Source: Solitalea agri (GTDB taxonomy: Bacteria > Bacteroidota > Bacteroidia > Sphingobacteriales > Sphingobacteriaceae). From it: a stretch of 64,000 bases of DNA. Positions 26,927-35,209 of the stretch are shown here, piece after piece. Both the position numbers and the translations under genes were made by a program. The stretch spans positions 1 to 64,000 of the forward strand of contig NZ_JAMWYS010000028.1 of assembly GCF_023914155.1 (NCBI RefSeq), given 5' to 3'. How positions within the stretch are numbered: position 1 is the stretch's first letter; every line of letters starts with the position of its first letter. Below the pieces are notes generated by a model. It was not told the origin of the DNA. It worked only from the letters and a program-made list of their open reading frames with translations, and made no database searches.

Positions 26927-27454
26927 CTAGTTGCCTAGATAAATATCCAGTAACCCATCCGGCATAGTTACCAATATTTTTTTATTGTTGATATCAATTC
27001 CTGTGATGATATCTTCATTAAGGGGCAAAAGTACCTCTGTATCATTAACTAAAATTGAAGCAACAAATTGTTTAGGGTATTCAAAAACCTCAGAAATTTC
27101 ACCTAAATCACCTTCTTTTTCATCAGTTACGAAAAAACCTTTGAGGTCTTTGTAGGTGAGTTCGCCGGTTTTACGCTTTGGGCGTAGTTTTTTAGGGACT
27201 AACACTTTCTTGCCGACTAATTTTGCAGCCTCTTCAATGGTGCTTACATCTTCAAACCCAAAGTAGGCTACACTTTTTTGAAAACGCATTGTTTCAATAA
27301 AGAAGGGAACGGCTTTACCGTTTATTTCTAAGAAAAGCATTCCGTTGGAGAAATAGCTTTCCAAAATGTCTTCTTCTAAATAAACCTGTACTTCGCCTTT
27401 TAAGCCTTGGGTTTTAGAAATATATCCTATTGAGAATAATTCGTCTATCTTCAT
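26927..27454 (-). CDS. rimM: Ribosome maturation factor RimM
   Basis: 175 aa. The N-terminal RimM beta-barrel runs from FSIGYISKTQGLKGEVQVYL to about 85, then a PRC-barrel (about 100-172, LTYKDLKGFFVTDEKEGDLG, LPLNEDIITGIDINNKKILV). It binds S19 and assists 30S head assembly. Upstream on the minus strand is rpsP, as in the canonical order, but a strong hairpin lies between them. Confidence 0.95.
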   Translation of the reverse strand: MKIDELFSIGYISKTQGLKGEVQVYLEEDILESYFSNGMLFLEINGKAVPFFIETMRFQKSVAYFGFEDVSTIEEAAKLVGKKVLVPKKLRPKRKTGELTYKDLKGFFVTDEKEGDLGEISEVFEYPKQFVASILVNDTEVLLPLNEDIITGIDINNKKILVTMPDGLLDIYLGN

Positions 27455-27502
27455 GGTAACATAGTAAAGCAGTAAATAAAAATACGAAGCGTTGCTTTAA
27501 AC

Positions 27503-27533
27503 AAAAATAGCGAGGCATTGCCTCGCTATTTTT
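27503..27533 (-). terminator. Hairpin terminator/attenuator between rpsP and rimM
   Basis: AAAAATAGCGAGGCA pairs with TGCCTCGCTATTTTT almost without loop, 20 bp after the rpsP stop codon. Confidence 0.88.
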
Positions 27534-27554
27534 ACTAAATCGTGGAAGATATGC

Positions 27555-28100
27555 TTATTCAGCAGCAGCTTCGTTGTTTTCTTCAGTTGCAGGAGTTTCA
27601 ACCTCTTCGGCAGCAGCTTCTTCAGCAGGAGCCTCAGCAACAGGAGCATTTTTAGCAGCGATAGCAGCAGCTCTTTCTTCTTTAATTTTAACCTCTTCAA
27701 CTAAACGAGCTTTTGCTTTATCAGCAGCTGTATTAGCTAAACCAGTTTTCTTAGCGTTGATTTTGGTTTCTTTAGCTTCTAACCAAGCAGCAAATTTAGT
27801 TTCTGCTTGTTCAACAGTTAAAGCACCTTTAGCAACACCGCCTAATAAATGGTGTTTGTACAATACACCTTTGTATGAAAGGATGCCACGTACAGTGTCA
27901 GTAGGCTGAGCACCGTTTTGTAACCATTTAACTCCTTTTTCTACATTTAGGTCAATAGTGGCCGGGTTGGTGTTTGGGTTATAAGAACCAATTCTTTCAA
28001 TAAATTTACCATCCCTCGGAGCACGTGAATCCGCCACCACAATGTGATAAAAAGCATTACCTTTTTTACCATGTCTTTGCAATCTGATTTTTGCAGGCAT
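27555..28100 (-). CDS. rpsP: 30S ribosomal protein S16, long-tailed
   Basis: 181 aa from ATG 28100 ([20 protein letters not shown]); the longer upstream frame is not part of the protein. Residues 1-85 are the S16 core ([38 protein letters not shown]). The remaining ~95 residues are a low-complexity Ala/Glu/Lys tail ending EENNEAAAE. Tails of this kind are seen in Bacteroidota S16 proteins; function unknown. Confidence 0.97.
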   Translation of the reverse strand: MPAKIRLQRHGKKGNAFYHIVVADSRAPRDGKFIERIGSYNPNTNPATIDLNVEKGVKWLQNGAQPTDTVRGILSYKGVLYKHHLLGGVAKGALTVEQAETKFAAWLEAKETKINAKKTGLANTAADKAKARLVEEVKIKEERAAAIAAKNAPVAEAPAEEAAAEEVETPATEENNEAAAE

Positions 28101-28168
28101 TTCTTTAAGTTTTAAAAAGTTTAAAATTCCCTTTATCTCCGCTAAAGGGAGCGCAAAGCTAAGAAACT

Positions 28169-28340
28169 CACACGAATTACGCAAACACGAATTACACTAA
28201 ATAGAATAATAGCCAGAAAGCAGATAACCGATTACACAAATGGAAGAATTTTCGAAGCTTATCGGAAAGTTTTTGTGTAATTAGTCCTTCTTCAAAATTC
28301 GTATGATTCGCGCAATTCGTTAAATTCGTGCAATTTGTGA
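28169..28340. repeat. CGAATT-rich inverted repeat region upstream of rpsP and the nucleotidase gene
   Basis: Repeats of CACGAATTAC on the left (28171-28196) face ATTCGTGCAATTTGTG-type units on the right (28297-28340). Inside, ATTACACAAA (28231-28240) pairs with TTTGTGTAAT (28272-28281). It looks like a Bacteroidota interspersed palindromic element rather than a gene. Confidence 0.55.
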
Positions 28341-28344
28341 AAAT

Positions 28345-28869
28345 ATGTTAAAACTAGCCATAGATATGGATGAAGTATTGGCCGATACCTGGGCCAAATT
28401 CATTCAGCGATTTAAAGAGCGCGAAGGATTTGAAATTACTTCCGAAATGCTAACCGGAAAAGAGCTATCTCAAGCGGTACCTGCCGAATTAAAGCCAAGA
28501 GTTCATGAATGGATCAATGAAAAGGGTTTTTTCAGAGATCTGCCTGTTATGAAAGATGCCCAGCGAGTGGTGAAAGAATTAAACCAGAAATATGAAGTAT
28601 TTGTGGCCAGCGCAGCCTCCGAGTTCAGAAACTCCTATGAGGATAAATACGACTGGTTAGAAGAGTTCTTTCCATTTATTGATTGGCGACATATTGTTTT
28701 TTGTGGAGATAAATCAATTATTGGGGCCGACATCATGATCGATGACCGGATCAGAAACTTCTCTCAATTTAAAGGCCGCCCTATTTTGTACAGCTCTCCG
28801 CACAATCATTTTATTAAAGATTACGAACGAGTGAATACCTGGGAAGAGGTTGCCGGGCTGCTATTGTAA
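28345..28869 (+). CDS. 5'(3')-deoxyribonucleotidase (NT5C type)
   Basis: 174 aa HAD-superfamily phosphatase. Motif I is DMDEVLADTW (DxDxV/T, residues 6-10), motif II Ser/Thr in VFVASAAS, and motif III/IV ends in GADIMIDDRIRNFSQF. The cap is small, as in NT5C/NT5M. It dephosphorylates pyrimidine deoxynucleotides, balancing dNTP pools. It stands alone downstream of a palindromic repeat. Confidence 0.88.
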   Translation: MLKLAIDMDEVLADTWAKFIQRFKEREGFEITSEMLTGKELSQAVPAELKPRVHEWINEKGFFRDLPVMKDAQRVVKELNQKYEVFVASAASEFRNSYEDKYDWLEEFFPFIDWRHIVFCGDKSIIGADIMIDDRIRNFSQFKGRPILYSSPHNHFIKDYERVNTWEEVAGLLL

Positions 28870-29202
28870 TTTATGATTTAGCAAGCCGACTGTTGGAAAG
28901 TTTTTAAGCAGAGGAGGTAACTATGCAAGAAATTGTGCTTTTTAACTTCATGCATAAACACCCTATTGACTCGACGTCGACGCATACTAGACGCATACTA
29001 GACGTATACTCGACGCATATACCATATTGACCCGTCCTGAAATTTACTTTTATATTGGTTTGCAGCGGTCACTCAACCTTTAGTTCTTACCTTTATTAAT
29101 GGTATTTATAATACTGCAACGATTCAGATTCCTATATAATTATAATAAACCGCCTATTTTATCCTTCTTAAAGACCTTATTTTATTTACTGTTCAATATA
29201 AT
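28870..29202. other. Gene-poor stretch containing an 11-bp tandem repeat
   Basis: 333 bp between the nucleotidase gene and the putative immunity gene. It holds the tandem repeat at 28979-29022 and a possible 35-codon ORF (28923-29030). From 29041 it is AT-rich. I see nothing else. Confidence 0.5.
28979..29022 (+). repeat. Four 11-bp tandem repeats
   Basis: GACGCATACTA, GACGCATACTA, GACGTATACTC, GACGCATATAC follow one another exactly. The first two copies are identical, the others differ at 2-3 positions. An 11-bp period is about one helical turn, so all copies would face the same side of the DNA. Confidence 0.85.
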
Positions 29203-29628
29203 TCATTTCATTTTTTCACTATGTTGGGTGAATAAGAATGATAAAGCGTTACCTATAAACATAATGGAGGAACTCGCTACCCAGAGCCAATAACCCAAAC
29301 GGTAACTAATGATTTCCTTGTAATTTCCTGCCTCATCACTTATAATCCTTTTAAAGAGCAAAAAAGATAAAGATATTAATACTGCAAGTAGACTACATAT
29401 TAACGATAATTTAGGTTTCTTATTAATTGTAAACCATGATAATATGAGCAACGGATTAGCAAACCAAGTCAAAGTTGCTCCACCAAAAACCCAGCCTAAA
29501 GTACCGGAAAGTAATACGGCAAAAGAATCAGCACAAGATGCTGTAGTACAGTAACACTTTTGAGTTAATGCGTACATGAATAGTCCCAAACTTATAACTG
29601 TTATTACTTTATTCAATCTATTATCCAT
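29203..29628 (-). CDS. Small membrane protein, putative immunity to RHS lipase tail
   Basis: 141 aa with about four hydrophobic segments (9-25, 36-68, 76-93, 112-133). The Cys-rich stretch TQKCYCTTASCADSF lies between TM1 and TM2. It starts 3 nt after the stop codon of the RHS-lipase remnant, so the two are in one transcript. Polymorphic-toxin immunity genes occupy exactly this place, and a membrane location would suit protection from a lipase. No recognised family, so the immunity role is inference from position. Confidence 0.55.
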   Translation of the reverse strand: MDNRLNKVITVISLGLFMYALTQKCYCTTASCADSFAVLLSGTLGWVFGGATLTWFANPLLILSWFTINKKPKLSLICSLLAVLISLSFLLFKRIISDEAGNYKEIISYRLGYWLWVASSSIMFIGNALSFLFTQHSEKMK

Positions 29629-29631
29629 GTT

Positions 29632-30450
29632 CTATTGTTTTAATGCTTTATCAACAGACCCCATTAAGTGTTTCATTACAGATTGTACAAAACCTACTAT
29701 AGGAACCATGCTTCCAACCCATTGCGATGGTATCGATTGTGAACCTATGTAATGCTGATTGCCTTCCGGCTTAAGACCTATATAATTTTGCACACGTAAT
29801 ATTTCTCCCTTTACTTCATAATTATCAATTTTCCGATCAGAAGCCCCTGCTATTCCTAAATTTTTCTTAGTAGCATAACTTAACCCTGCAGCATTGAACG
29901 TTATTGCAGATCTACCTGTAGCCAAGGCGTTAGCTGCTGCCTCACCGCCGCCTAATGAATGACCTACAAACGTTAATTCACTACTACCGAGCTTTTCACT
30001 GATACGTTTAGCATTTAAGTTAGCTTCAGTATATTGTGCAGACACACCATATAGCTGTGCAACATCTGCATTAAGGTCAGCTGAACTAGTCGGGTCGGTC
30101 CCGGCAGTAGCATAGGTATATTCTATTGTTCCATCTTCCTTGGTTCGTTGATAGAGTGCGGAATTAAGTCCTGTTTCTTCGTTATCGTATTTAATATAAG
30201 GAAGCGCACTTGACCGCTCCCAACCGCCTATCAAGCCTTTGTTCCCATTGTTTTTATCATACACATTGGTGGCGATTGCAGCGGCTTCTTCGGGGGTAGG
30301 CTTAAAGAGCATTCCATCCGGATCAATGAACCTAATCGGGTTATTGCCACAATACACATAAGGGCTAAACCTGCGCATCTTCTCCGCCAGCGGATCCGCC
30401 ACATGCCACCTGCCCAACACCGGATCATAGAACCTGGCGCCGTAATCTAA
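29632..30450 (-). pseudogene. Orphan RHS-repeat core C-terminus with class-3 lipase toxin domain
   Basis: The frame opens at 30450 directly after the M1 peptidase stop codon with [20 protein letters not shown], then [20 protein letters not shown], the hallmark end of an RHS core. About 220 variable residues follow, with the lipase elbow GHSLGGG (GxSxG, Ser near 155 counted from GTG 30420) and downstream FNAAGLS. The thousands of bases coding the RHS shell are absent. The core segment is GC-richer than the toxin part, as in other RHS loci. The only in-frame starts are GTG 30420 or TTG 30417. Confidence 0.8.
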
Positions 30451-32313
30451 CTATTTCAACAACTCATCAATACTTTGCTGGCTTACAAAATGATAATTAG
30501 GCCGGGCTTTTAGGTAAATATCTTTAGCTATTTTCTTTCCCTCTTCGGTGGTAGCCATCGCCTTATACAGCGGCAACAGGAATCTTCTTCTGCCAACGTG
30601 CGTTAAAAAGTTGTTTAACGATGGGTACGCATCCACATAGTGATTGTTAATGGCCAATGTTAACCATGCTGTTAAAACTTCACTGTTGCCGGTTTTGGTC
30701 AATCCTAATGCTTTATCAAGCTCTTTCATTTGATCTATTGAAAGGGTATTAGGTAAATGCCTGACAAAATGCAGCAGCTCATGAGAACTCCAGTTCTTAA
30801 AAGGAAGTGCTTTTGCCGGTTTTCCATTGATCCATTGATTCAATGCCGAATCGACATTGTTAAAACGAATGGAAGTGAACTTTGGACAATTGGCGGGTAA
30901 TCCTGGCTCGAAAACCCACTTTTCGATACCTATTTTCTCAGCCAAAGCTTTATCGTTTTTTATAAGCTCTTTGTAGTAATAATCAATAAATTCTTCGGTG
31001 CTGATGGTTTGAAACGCATGGCTTTTAAAATACTGGTTCAAAAAAGCATCAAATCTTGGACGTCCCACAACATTTTCAATGGTCTTCAGTAAACAAAAGC
31101 CTTTCTCGTAGGCAATGTCACCGGTCGCATCGTCTGGGTTACGGTCTTTTAAATTGAGTTTTAGTTTAGCATCAGGGTTTGATGGTCCCAGGTCTGTTAA
31201 GGTCGACTGCAGTTCCTGAAATCCTAAAACAGCGAGCATATCGGCATAATCCTTTCCTTCCATCCTCTCCATAATTCTACGTTCAAAATAAACGGTAAAC
31301 CCTTCATTTAGCCACATATCGTTCCAGCTAGCATTGGTCACCAAGTTACCGCTCCAGGAGTGAGCCAGTTCATGTGCCACCACAGTTACTAATGATCGGT
31401 CGCCGGCAATAATGGTTGGGGTGGCAAAGGTTAGCTCAGGATTTTCCATGCCTCCAAACGGAAAGCTGGCAGGAAGAACCAACACATCATAGCGCCCCCA
31501 TTTATAAGGGCCGTATAACTGTTCTGCTGTTGTCATCATTTTAGGCAAACCAGCAAACTCCCATGCGCATTTCTTGATCATGCTTTTTTCAGAATAAACG
31601 CCTGTGTTTTTACCAAGACTACGAAACTCCAAATCGCCTACCGCTAAAGCCATCAAGTAAGAAGAAATGGGGTTTTTCTGACTGAAGGTATAATGTCCTG
31701 AACTGTTTTTCTGGATAGGATTACTTGCACTCATCAAAGCCAGCAGGTTTGATGGAACTATCACTTCTGCATCGTAAGTAAATCGAATAGCCGGGCTATC
31801 CTGACAAGGAATCCATGTACGGGCTAAAATGGTTTCTGATTGGGTATATAAGAAAGGTGATTTTTTATCAGTGGTTTGTTGCGGACTTAACCATTGCAGT
31901 GCTTCTGCTTCTGGTGAAGTTTTATACCAAATTGTGACTTTTTTTGACGTTGGAGTGATTTCTACCTCTAGAGGGCGTCCCTTATATTTTTCTTCATGAC
32001 CTAAAGTAAATTTTGCAAGACTGTCATCTACTTTAACACTGTCAATTAAAAGCCCATTTGAATCAAAAATGATGTTTTCAGCACTTTTATCGGCTTTGAT
32101 ATCCCAAACGGCTACTCCGCTTACCATCTTGGTTTCAAAATCAACATTGAGTTTGAGGTTCAGATGATTAACCTTTGCTTTTTTAGGTGTTGAAAAACTA
32201 TGCACATCAGCCGGACGTACAGCATGAACTATCACTTTCTTTTCGGAAGTTTTCTTTTCTTGTTTGCAAGCAACAGTGCTTAAAAACAGCAATGCGATAA
32301 ACCTTAGCTTCAT
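30451..32313 (-). CDS. M1-family metallopeptidase (LTA4H/aminopeptidase-like), lipoprotein
   Basis: 620 aa from ATG 32313, preferred over the TTG at 32325 because MKLRFIALLFLSTVAC is a lipoprotein signal. N-terminal beta domain, then GGMENPELTFATP (substrate exopeptidase motif) and the zinc site HELAHSWSGN with Glu in WLNEGFTVYFER. The C-terminal helical domain (about 480-620) resembles leukotriene A4 hydrolase. It trims peptides in the periplasm or at the surface. It follows the TonB-domain gene by 27 bp, probably the same operon. Confidence 0.92.
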   Translation of the reverse strand: MKLRFIALLFLSTVACKQEKKTSEKKVIVHAVRPADVHSFSTPKKAKVNHLNLKLNVDFETKMVSGVAVWDIKADKSAENIIFDSNGLLIDSVKVDDSLAKFTLGHEEKYKGRPLEVEITPTSKKVTIWYKTSPEAEALQWLSPQQTTDKKSPFLYTQSETILARTWIPCQDSPAIRFTYDAEVIVPSNLLALMSASNPIQKNSSGHYTFSQKNPISSYLMALAVGDLEFRSLGKNTGVYSEKSMIKKCAWEFAGLPKMMTTAEQLYGPYKWGRYDVLVLPASFPFGGMENPELTFATPTIIAGDRSLVTVVAHELAHSWSGNLVTNASWNDMWLNEGFTVYFERRIMERMEGKDYADMLAVLGFQELQSTLTDLGPSNPDAKLKLNLKDRNPDDATGDIAYEKGFCLLKTIENVVGRPRFDAFLNQYFKSHAFQTISTEEFIDYYYKELIKNDKALAEKIGIEKWVFEPGLPANCPKFTSIRFNNVDSALNQWINGKPAKALPFKNWSSHELLHFVRHLPNTLSIDQMKELDKALGLTKTGNSEVLTAWLTLAINNHYVDAYPSLNNFLTHVGRRRFLLPLYKAMATTEEGKKIAKDIYLKARPNYHFVSQQSIDELLK

Positions 32314-32340
32314 TTTAGGCGCCAATTATGATTCGAACGA

Positions 32341-33570
32341 TTACAGTTGAATGAAATTCACAAAATACCGGGCCTTGGCGGCTATGGGTTTGCCATTTTT
32401 AAAGGCGGGAAGCCATTTTGGCCCATTTTTAAGCACATCAATAGACGGAGTGTCAAAGTCGGCACCCATGCTTTTAAGCACAATAAAGTTTTGTAAAGAT
32501 CCATCAGTATTTACGGTAAACTCCAATTGCACCGTTCCCTCCTTGCCCATTTCGGTATAGGCCTTTGGGTATTTAATGTTTTTATTGATATAGATCCGGT
32601 AAGCCGATTCAGATATGGCAAGCGTAGCTTCGGATGCAAGCGCTTTGTTTGATTGGAGATATTCTTTTATAGCGGTATTTGCTTGAAGTTTAAGATCTGG
32701 CATCAGTCCAATGACTGAGCGATCAGAATCTTCTGCACTAATACTAATAGTTTGTGTTACGTATCCTTGCTTTGACAAGACATAGTTTTGTTTGTCAACA
32801 GAAACATTAACTTCAAATTCTCCGTTTTCATTTGATTTCCTAGTCGTAGCGGACCCTTCCGTTTTGATCAGCACATCGGCAACAGGTATTGAAGTTAAGA
32901 TGTCGAGCAGTTGTAGTGTATAACTGGCCGGTGCTAACTTAGCTTTAGCGGCAGTATGAATCCCATTTGCTTTGGTTACTACAACCTCTTTCAAAGCCTT
33001 TTCTTCTGTCTTTTCAGCATTAGCGATAATTTCCTTTGAGCTTTCAACCGGTGCAGACATGACCATAACGGATATGGGGGTGCCGTTATCAGCCGGAATT
33101 GGAGCAATTGGGGCGTGTGGTTTAGTTGGAGCCTTTGGCGGATTTTGAGCAACAGCTATTAACTCTTCTTTAGGGAGATAAATTATTAAGGTGTCCTTAC
33201 TTACCCACATCAAAGGTTGCTTGGCCAGTTCGGCAAGTTTTTGCTCTCTATTTTGTTTTTTGATAATATAAAAAGCACCAATACAAACAACAGCGGCAAC
33301 CGTGGCAGCAATACTTAGTTTATGCCATGGCAGTTCGCGCTGACGGCTTCTATCCTTGATTTTTTGATTTAACTGATGTTGTAGGTCGAACAAGGCCTTG
33401 TCGCTGCTGACGCCTGCTTTTTTCATGGCCGCAAAACCTTCCAGGGCCTCTCTTTCAAGGTCAGAATTGAGCAATTGTTGCAACTCTTCCGGCGATAAAT
33501 CCTTACCGGCCAGTTCTTTCAGCTCATTGACCAAAAGCTCAGGGTTTTTATTTTTATGCAACTTCGCCAT
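32341..33570 (-). CDS. Membrane protein with CarboxypepD_reg and TonB C-terminal domains, putative anti-sigma
   Basis: 409 aa. A cytoplasmic N-terminus (1-80) with LLNSDLEREALEGFAAMK, a motif common to Bacteroidota anti-sigma-like proteins, precedes one TM helix (about 87-106, SIAATVAAVVCIGAFYII). A Pro/Ala-rich linker, a CarboxypepD_reg domain (about 215-290) and a TonB-type C-terminal domain follow (about 320-409, GTVQLEFTVNTDGSL, WLPAFKNGKPI). Overlap of 17 bp with the sigma-factor gene makes it that factor's likely membrane regulator. Confidence 0.88.
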   Translation of the reverse strand: MAKLHKNKNPELLVNELKELAGKDLSPEELQQLLNSDLEREALEGFAAMKKAGVSSDKALFDLQHQLNQKIKDRSRQRELPWHKLSIAATVAAVVCIGAFYIIKKQNREQKLAELAKQPLMWVSKDTLIIYLPKEELIAVAQNPPKAPTKPHAPIAPIPADNGTPISVMVMSAPVESSKEIIANAEKTEEKALKEVVVTKANGIHTAAKAKLAPASYTLQLLDILTSIPVADVLIKTEGSATTRKSNENGEFEVNVSVDKQNYVLSKQGYVTQTISISAEDSDRSVIGLMPDLKLQANTAIKEYLQSNKALASEATLAISESAYRIYINKNIKYPKAYTEMGKEGTVQLEFTVNTDGSLQNFIVLKSMGADFDTPSIDVLKNGPKWLPAFKNGKPIAAKARYFVNFIQL

Positions 33571-34150
33571 TATTCTTTTCTACACAAATTTTAAGGTTTC
33601 GCTTACCGTTTTGTATATAACTTTTTACTTTCGAAGCATCGAAACCAGTTATTTCAACAATTTCCTTATAACTCTTTTGTTCTAAATAAAAAAGATTTAT
33701 ACAGATCTTTTGCTCTTCTGGCAATTGGCGAATACACGCTTCCATTGTCTGAAGTGTAAGTTCTTTATCACCATTGCCATTATGATGCTCTTCTGCAGCA
33801 AATTCCATATCGTCATCGTCATTAGTGAGGTAGACCATACTTTGCTCAACATGGTATTTTTTAGAACGAAGCTGCATTAAGCAATAGTTTTTGGCAACTA
33901 CATGAATCCACGATTTCCAGTTGGTTACGTGCTGATGAAGCAGGTCTCTTGATATTTTCTCAAAAATATGCATCACGGCGTCTTTGCTTTCATCTTCGTT
34001 TTTAAAGTATTTGAAGCAAACAGCGAAAATGAGTTCCATGTAACGGCCATACAATTCACCCAAATGCACAACATCACCTGTTCGGCGATAAAGTGCAAGC
34101 AGTTCCGAATCATCTTTCGGTTTGGGATTATTGAAAAGCTTTATAAACAT
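33554..34150 (-). CDS. ECF-type RNA polymerase sigma factor
   Basis: 198 aa. Region 2 is at about 25-95 (HLGELYGRYMELIFAVCFKYF, KDAVMHIFEKI, WIHVVAKNYCLMQLR) and region 4 at about 130-190 (ALRQLPEEQKICINLFYLEQK-like, SYKEIVEITGFDASKVKSYI). A short acidic linker (DDDDMEFAAEEHH) separates them. The downstream overlapping membrane protein probably regulates it and the M1 peptidase may be its target, as order and spacing suggest. Confidence 0.93.
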   Translation of the reverse strand: MFIKLFNNPKPKDDSELLALYRRTGDVVHLGELYGRYMELIFAVCFKYFKNEDESKDAVMHIFEKISRDLLHQHVTNWKSWIHVVAKNYCLMQLRSKKYHVEQSMVYLTNDDDDMEFAAEEHHNGNGDKELTLQTMEACIRQLPEEQKICINLFYLEQKSYKEIVEITGFDASKVKSYIQNGKRNLKICVEKNNGEVA

Positions 34151-34224
34151 GTATGCAAACTTCGTTGAAAGTTAGAAATAGTTACGTTAATTGCCAATTT
34201 CAGTTTCAATGACCGCTTTTATAA

Positions 34225-34797
34225 TTATTCAACAGTAATATCGTATTTCGCTAATAAGCCAGGTATTCCTTGTAAGTCAAAACGTGCTTTTTTAATTCGG
34301 TTGTTTTCAGGGTCGATCGTATAGTTGAATGAAGTTCTAAAGTCGGCTTTTTCTAAAATACTATTGTCAAAGATCGCCCCGTTGAGGTTACAGGTTTTAA
34401 AAATCGCTCCCAAGAGATCGGTTTCTGTAAAATCAACTTGGGTTAAGTCACAGTTGTCGAAAGTGGTTTTTTTAAGGTTCATTCGATAGAATGAAGAAAG
34501 ACTTAGATTACAACCTTCAAAATAAACATTAAAGAGAAAGGGTAAACAAACATCGAAATGGAGTCCTAATAGCTTGCACTGCTTAAATCGAACTTCTTGT
34601 AAAGCTGTTTTATGAAATCTACTGTTGCTTAAGTTGCAGCCGGTAAAATCACAATTTGAAAATTTTATTTCGGACAGATTGACGTTTGAAAAATTGCAAT
34701 TAACGAAAGTACAGCAATCATACTCGCCTTTAATCAGGGTTTCTGTAGAAAAATCTGTTTTCTCAAATAATTTATCTTCAATGTAAACTTTACTCAT
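34225..34797 (-). CDS. Pentapeptide-repeat protein
   Basis: 190 aa from ATG 34797 (MSKVYIEDKLFEKTDF); an ATG four codons earlier is possible. From residue 30 to 170 the A(D/N)Lxx-type pattern recurs every five residues: FVNCNFSNVNLSEIKFSNCD, FTGCNLSNSRF, DLTQVDFTETDLLGA, NGAIFDNSILEKADF. This gives a right-handed quadrilateral beta-helix like Qnr/MfpA. Qnr-like DNA-gyrase protection is conceivable, but a cytoplasmic protein of unknown function is the safer call. Confidence 0.88.
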   Translation of the reverse strand: MSKVYIEDKLFEKTDFSTETLIKGEYDCCTFVNCNFSNVNLSEIKFSNCDFTGCNLSNSRFHKTALQEVRFKQCKLLGLHFDVCLPFLFNVYFEGCNLSLSSFYRMNLKKTTFDNCDLTQVDFTETDLLGAIFKTCNLNGAIFDNSILEKADFRTSFNYTIDPENNRIKKARFDLQGIPGLLAKYDITVE

Positions 34798-34829
34798 TGG
34801 GGTATGCATTTATCAATGCACAAAGAAAA

Positions 34830-35036
34830 TCATTTTATAGGATTGTTGACCTTGGAGTATAGGCTACGGCACAATAAATACAAACCGCTGAAGAAAAAAA
34901 CAGAAAAACTCCCAAGGCTGATCAACGTTACAAACTCGGATTGGCTGGGCTGAAAAGATTTTAATATTATACAGCCGATCAGCACTCCGAAACTAAGCGT
35001 TCCCATCCATAGGGCAAATGTATGTAAGAGTTTCAT
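34830..35036 (-). CDS. Small two-TM hypothetical protein
   Basis: 68 aa with two hydrophobic helices (about 5-27 and 36-58). No motif and no family recognised. It lies 32 bp upstream of the pentapeptide-repeat gene on the same strand and might be co-transcribed. Accepted because of good hydrophobicity pattern and codon use; otherwise uncertain. Confidence 0.55.
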   Translation of the reverse strand: MKLLHTFALWMGTLSFGVLIGCIILKSFQPSQSEFVTLISLGSFSVFFFSGLYLLCRSLYSKVNNPIK

Positions 35037-35151
35037 TTTGGTCTAAATTGCGTTGGTTTTATTACTGCTAAAACATATTTGGTTTTTCGCAATATAAAAT
35101 ATTTAATTCTTGTAAAAAGAGCGAATGATAAAATTATTTGCAACCCCTAAT

Positions 35152-35199
35152 AAAACAAAAGCGCCAATGAGTAAAACCCATTGGCGCTTTTGTTTTATT
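35152..35199 (-). terminator. Terminator of ffh
   Basis: ACAAAAGCGCCAATG pairs with CATTGGCGCTTTTGT around a 9-nt loop, T-run on the minus strand, 11 bp after the ffh stop codon. Confidence 0.9.
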
Positions 35200-35209
35200 G
35201 TGAAGAAAC

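Noticed and set aside
27497-27700. Leu/Lys-rich minus-strand ORF
   Set aside because: Out-of-frame reading of the repetitive Ala/Glu tail of rpsP.
28979-29022. CRISPR array
   Set aside because: Repeats are 11 bp with no spacers and there are no cas genes.
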